DNA of 64,000 nt from Nodosilinea sp. FACHB-141 (lineage in GTDB: Bacteria > Cyanobacteriota > Cyanobacteriia > Phormidesmidales > Phormidesmidaceae), in assembly GCF_014696135.1 (NCBI RefSeq), contig NZ_JACJPP010000006.1, positions 62,001 to 126,000 on the forward strand, given 5' to 3'. Under the pieces are notes generated by a model, which saw only the letters and a list, made by a program, of their open reading frames with translations, did not search any database and was not told the DNA's origin. This document shows, one piece after another, positions 60,710-64,000 of the stretch; the first letter of the stretch is position 1, and every line of letters starts with the position of its first letter. A program made the position numbers and the translations under genes.

Positions 60710-62536
60710 TTAAAACAGAATGTCTGGAGCTAAATCGGCTAGATCAACGGGGTAAATACGGCTACTCGCAGCTTCGCTGACGCTCCACAGATATTGAATC
60801 GGCGCTGATTTGTCAGGGCTAGTTTTAGAGTGCAGGGGTACCATAGCCTGCGGTCGAGGCAGCCCAGCTGTACGATTGATGATGCGGCCTTCATCGTTAA
60901 TCAGCAAAAATTCTCCCTCTTGGCTGAGCAGCCCGTAGCCTACAGCGGTCTCAAACAGCCAGTGCGGTGAAATATCGACCCGGTAACGCAGCATTCTAAA
61001 AGGCTTTAGGTCGACAATCAGCAGAGCATTGGGGCAATTTTCCTCTAGAGCAAGGTAACGATAGGGGGTGCGGGTAGGCACCAAATTGTAAATGGGCACC
61101 GAGGCAGCAACTGCCCCAAGATAAGTACCCCGGCGGGTTACTCCGTGAAACAGCGTACGGCTACCCCGGCGCACTACCAACGCTGCGTGGCGGTTGTCTG
61201 GAGCGAGAAGGGTAACTAGTTTATCCCCGTCCGCAGCGGCGATCGCGGCTGTTAGCGGTGCCGATATTTTGACCCCTTGCTCCGGTGGCATTGTCAACTG
61301 ACGCACAGCTACGCGGAATGAATCTTTGATGATCTGGGTGGCGGTGGCAAACCAGCGCCCATTGGGGGCAACCGCCACCCCATCGGAGTAAATGCCTTGG
61401 GCAACACAGCCTAAACCGTGGGTCATCGACAACAGGTGCAACGATTCTGTGGTGACCAAAAGCCCCCCCTGAGGAGTCGGCAAAAACCGTTGCACTGGGG
61501 CGGGCAGCGCAAAGCCTTGACTGGCCTGAGGTGTAGCCATACCTGCTTGAGGCCAGTGATAAAACCACACCCGCTGCTGGCTACAGGTCACCAGCAGATG
61601 GCTTTGATGGGGTCGGGGCACCAAGCCCATCACCACCGTGGGGTGAGGCAGCGCTACAAAGGGCAAATCTGATGCCAAATCTAGCTCTGGCAGCGCTTTA
61701 GCACAGGCGGGTTGACTCAGCAGTCCCTGGGTTTGGTATGTCTGATAAATCGCCGTCAGGTCGGCGCGCATGGCTTGGGCGCTGAAGTAGCGCTTGGGCA
61801 ACAGCTTTTGCAGCGCTTTACGCAGCACCTGGCTAAAGGGCTCGGCCACTTGGACGGGCACAATCGGTGACCGATTGAGGTGAGCCACCATCAGCTCCAT
61901 GGGAGTGCCCGAAAAGGGCCGCTGACCCAGCAGCAGCTCATACAAAATAATGCCCACAGCGTAGAGATCGGCGGCAGGAGGATGCTGGTTGTAAAATCGC
62001 TCTGGGGCCATGTAGGCGGGGGAGCCGGTGTGACCCATATCGGCCTCTTTGGCTTCTTGGCTGAGGCGGGCAATGCCCAAATCAGAGACTCGCGCCACCC
62101 AGCCCCCAGGCGTCAGCTCCATGAGAATGTTTTCGGGCTTGATGTCGCAGTGCACAATGCCTTGGCGATGGGCGCACTCCAAGGCGGCGAGAATGTCTAG
62201 GGTAAATCCCAGTACCTCTTGCACGGTGAGTACTGTGTCGCTTTCGAGCAGCGATCGCAGCGTGCCCCCCTCGCAGTAGTCGAGCACCAGCTGGCGACCG
62301 CTGGTGGAATGCTCCAGGGCATGGCAGGTGACAATGCTGGGGTGTTCAAGGCTAATTAAAAACCGCAGCTCCCGCAAAAACTTGTGGGTGGGGAAACGGT
62401 CTTTGTGGAGGTCTTTAATCGCCACCAATTCCCCAGTTTTGCGGTGGATGGCGCAGTAGACTCGGCCAAACTGCCCGTGCCCTACCAGCCCCAGGGTGTA
62501 ATACTGCGATCGCCGAATTTGCCGGGTGAGGGCCAC
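60710..62536 (-). CDS. spkG: Serine/threonine protein kinase, SpkG-like
   Basis: About 608 residues. Eukaryotic-type kinase domain (~10-270): GHGQFGRVYCA (P-loop), VAIKDL, HCDIKPENIL (HRD as HCD), SDLGIARL (DFG as DLG), GSPAYMAPERF. The second half (~300-600) is beta-rich with propeller-like repeats and no TM helix. Position after V4R and phycobilisome-like genes matches slr0152/SpkG of the Synechocystis slr0144-slr0152 operon. The GTG at 62536, 7 bp after the V4R stop, is preferred; the frame is open to an ATG at 62593, which would overlap that gene by 50 bp. Confidence 0.85.
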   Translation of the reverse strand: MALTRQIRRSQYYTLGLVGHGQFGRVYCAIHRKTGELVAIKDLHKDRFPTHKFLRELRFLISLEHPSIVTCHALEHSTSGRQLVLDYCEGGTLRSLLESDTVLTVQEVLGFTLDILAALECAHRQGIVHCDIKPENILMELTPGGWVARVSDLGIARLSQEAKEADMGHTGSPAYMAPERFYNQHPPAADLYAVGIILYELLLGQRPFSGTPMELMVAHLNRSPIVPVQVAEPFSQVLRKALQKLLPKRYFSAQAMRADLTAIYQTYQTQGLLSQPACAKALPELDLASDLPFVALPHPTVVMGLVPRPHQSHLLVTCSQQRVWFYHWPQAGMATPQASQGFALPAPVQRFLPTPQGGLLVTTESLHLLSMTHGLGCVAQGIYSDGVAVAPNGRWFATATQIIKDSFRVAVRQLTMPPEQGVKISAPLTAAIAAADGDKLVTLLAPDNRHAALVVRRGSRTLFHGVTRRGTYLGAVAASVPIYNLVPTRTPYRYLALEENCPNALLIVDLKPFRMLRYRVDISPHWLFETAVGYGLLSQEGEFLLINDEGRIINRTAGLPRPQAMVPLHSKTSPDKSAPIQYLWSVSEAASSRIYPVDLADLAPDILF

Positions 62537-62543
62537 CGTGTGT

Positions 62544-63206
62544 TTACCCCTGCTGCATGAGGGTTTGCATAATGGCCTGGTGGGCTTGGCCATTGGCCAC
62601 CAGAGCTTCTACGGGCTGTAGCCGCTTTTGTAGACCCAGAACAAAGCGATTGCAGTCGTCGCCCTTGGCTGTGCAGCTAGTTTGGGCACAGCGCAGCTCG
62701 CGCCCGGTGAGCTGACTAAAGAAGATTTCAAGAATGCCGCGCTCTAGGTCGCCCGCCGTTTTTTGGCCCTGGGGGGCAGCGGCGGTGAAAGGAGAATGCC
62801 AGATTTCTACCCCTAAAAAGCCGCGATCGCGGTAGGTAATATCCAGATGAATCTGGCCCCAGCCGTGGGTCTTCCAACACTGCTGTAGCGACTGAAGAAA
62901 TTCGGCCATCGACAGGCTGGAGAGGGGCTGCTTGTAGTAGTCGGCTAGCTCTTCACAGAAGCGGGCGTAGAAATTTTTGCCCCACCAGCGGCCACAGTTG
63001 TAGAGCACTAGCCCCGACGCCTGACCGGTTTCCTTTTCTAGCCCAGAATAAATGGCCTGGAGCAGCGAGTCAGGGATGGCCAACAGGCGATCGCCGCGAC
63101 GATTTTCCAGCAGGCCCAGCTCGGTCGAGCCCCGCACATAAAGATCTTGAGCAAAGTAGTTGCCGGGCAGCCGGCCATCGGTGAGTAAATCGGCAACAGA
63201 AACCAT
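62544..63206 (-). CDS. V4R-domain protein (slr0147/slr0144-like)
   Basis: 220 residues. The second half carries the 4-vinyl-reductase-like (V4R) pattern: YNCGRWWGKNFYARF, GWGQIHLDITYRDRGFLGVEIWHSP, FFSQLTGRELRCAQTSCTAKG and DDCNRFVLGL with clustered Cys. V4R domains bind small hydrophobic ligands or porphyrins. In Synechocystis two such proteins are encoded in a photosystem II assembly operon with the same kinase and phycobilisome-like neighbours. ATG 63206; the kinase follows 7 bp downstream. Confidence 0.8.
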   Translation of the reverse strand: MVSVADLLTDGRLPGNYFAQDLYVRGSTELGLLENRRGDRLLAIPDSLLQAIYSGLEKETGQASGLVLYNCGRWWGKNFYARFCEELADYYKQPLSSLSMAEFLQSLQQCWKTHGWGQIHLDITYRDRGFLGVEIWHSPFTAAAPQGQKTAGDLERGILEIFFSQLTGRELRCAQTSCTAKGDDCNRFVLGLQKRLQPVEALVANGQAHQAIMQTLMQQG

Positions 63207-63303
63207 AGTTAACGTCCTTCACAGGGTAGTGATGATGGTGGTCAGACCCGCCGAGCACTGGCGGGACGGGGGCAACCCCCAACGGCCAAACCGCTAGTTA
63301 TGC

Positions 63304-63792
63304 CTAGAGCAACCCGGCTAGGGTGACGGTTTCGCGAGTATTGAGCATCAGACTTTTAGCCTTTTCAATGCTGGGCTTGAGCAGGTTGAGCTGGGCCGGC
63401 GAAAAGACCTTGGCCAACTGCTGCATCAGCAGCTGAAACAGCTGTTGATCGACCGCCTGGGTTTCGTAAGCTTTAACCATCTCGGGCAGCCAGCCCTGCA
63501 AGCGCTCTTCCACAAAGCCGTCGTCGTCGAGCAGCATGGCCATGGCGGCGTAGCGCAGCACCATCAGCCCATTGCGCACACTGCGCTCGACTAAAGGCTC
63601 GGGGTGTCCGGCCTGCTGCTGCAGGGCATCGGCAATAGGCTGCATAATGGCAATTTCTTGGTCCCGTAGGGTGCGGTAGACTGCCATCCGCTCCGGAATT
63701 GAGCTGACGTACTGGCTCAGAACGCTGAGGTCGTTAGCGTCGAGGTATTGCTTTTCAGGCGAGTCAAATAGGGTATCGAGCTTGAAGGTCAT
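63304..63792 (-). CDS. Phycobilisome-like (globin-fold) protein, slr0146/slr0149-like
   Basis: 162-residue helical protein with a divergent phycobiliprotein-like pattern: LSVLSQYVSSIPERMAVYRTLRDQEIAI, then PLVERSVRNGLMVLRYAAMA and a C-terminal helical pair. The chromophore Cys of true phycobiliproteins is absent (no Cys at all), so it does not carry a bilin. Its place ahead of V4R and SpkG-like genes fits the photosystem II assembly cluster. ATG 63792. Confidence 0.8.
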   Translation of the reverse strand: MTFKLDTLFDSPEKQYLDANDLSVLSQYVSSIPERMAVYRTLRDQEIAIMQPIADALQQQAGHPEPLVERSVRNGLMVLRYAAMAMLLDDDGFVEERLQGWLPEMVKAYETQAVDQQLFQLLMQQLAKVFSPAQLNLLKPSIEKAKSLMLNTRETVTLAGLL

Positions 63793-63874
63793 GGCAAATC
63801 TCCGGGGAAGTGGGGCGCAGGTGGTCGGGTTGATGGCGCTTACCGTCGGCTAGCAGGCTAAGCAATGGCAAGGA

Positions 63875-64000
63875 CTAGCCAAATAGATCGTCCAGGGTCA
63901 AATCGAGATTGGGGTCAGCCGCAGGAGTGGTCGTTGTGGCTAGGGGAGAGATCGGTACCCCGACGATGGGCTGTCCATCCCAGGCGATGTTTTGGAAGAA
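63875..64000 (-). CDS. C-terminal 41 codons of an upstream cluster gene (cut by window edge)
   Basis: The frame enters from base 64000 and stops at TAG (63875-63877). The visible end reads FFQNIAWDGQPIVG, a Thr/Pro/Ala linker and the acidic terminus LDLTLDDLFG. Too little is present to name it. It is on the same strand and 82 bp ahead of the phycobilisome-like gene, so it probably belongs to the same operon. Confidence 0.7.
   Translation of the reverse strand, partial: FFQNIAWDGQPIVGVPISPLATTTTPAADPNLDLTLDDLFG

Noticed and set aside
1-64000. CRISPR array, prophage or intact insertion sequence
   Set aside because: No regularly spaced direct repeats, phage structural genes or transposase frames were found; the small inverted repeats do not have CRISPR spacing.

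Overview
The window comes from a cyanobacterial chromosome. The octamer GCGATCGC (HIP1) and partial copies of it recur through most of the sequence. Many genes belong to cyanobacterial families: DUF1517, DUF3082, DUF2993, DUF4912, a Rieske/pheophorbide-a-oxygenase-like protein, a cyanobacterial-type Fur, an FeS cryptochrome/photolyase, and a phycobilisome-like/V4R/SpkG cluster. G+C is moderately high, by eye in the mid-to-upper fifties. Gene content fits a filamentous or unicellular Leptolyngbya/Nodosilinea-like lineage, but the sequence does not fix the genus. A PatD-like gene is present, which alone does not prove heterocyst formation.

Layout. 1-14 kb: nearly complete (p)ppGpp synthetase/hydrolase, PatD-like protein, zinc-ribbon protein, fused peptide-type ABC ATPase, membrane alpha/beta hydrolase, [2Fe-2S] ferredoxin, citramalate synthase, J-domain protein, site-2 protease with CBS domains, orphan ParA, small EamA-like transporter, and an M48 protease whose 3' end runs into a tRNA-Leu(CAA). 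14.7-24.6 kb: a very long RecJ, a putative secreted metzincin with an overlapping partner, an LRAT-domain protein, two exported proteins and a coupled pair of glycosyltransferases. 24.6-26.1 kb: an AT-rich islet with an SRA-HNH nuclease (candidate modified-DNA restriction enzyme) and a DUF433/DUF5615 toxin-antitoxin pair whose toxin frame is broken by one TAG. 26.2-29 kb: larE, glk, yebC. 29-30.5 kb: a second AT-rich stretch with a methyltransferase-like relic, a possible effector-associated-domain/TM protein and a DUF4926-like protein.

30.7-45.7 kb: ArsA/Get3 ATPase, GNAT, YggT, GIY-YIG protein, MpaB-like oxygenase, cobO, tRNA-Arg(CCG), DUF1517 protein and lipoprotein, TPR protein, cysteine desulfurase, YdjM-like membrane protein, GAF-PAS-GAF-GGDEF protein, Rieske oxygenase. 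45.8-57.5 kb: DUF2993 and DUF4912 genes diverging from a highly structured spacer, comB, a mercuric-reductase-like flavoprotein, rsmE, fur, photolyase, DUF3082, SelO and gpmA. 57.8-64 kb: a histidine kinase that looks foreign (almost no HIP1), a conserved unknown gene, a 0.9-kb AT-rich spacer, and the 3' part of a cluster resembling Synechocystis slr0144-slr0152 (photosystem II assembly): phycobilisome-like protein, V4R protein and Ser/Thr kinase.

Most genes are ordinary chromosomal housekeeping. The unusual parts are the two AT-rich islets, the nonsense-mutated toxin, the CDS/tRNA overlap with an embedded promoter, the long RecJ tail, and several families of intergenic inverted repeats. No CRISPR array, prophage, intact insertion sequence or rRNA operon was seen.
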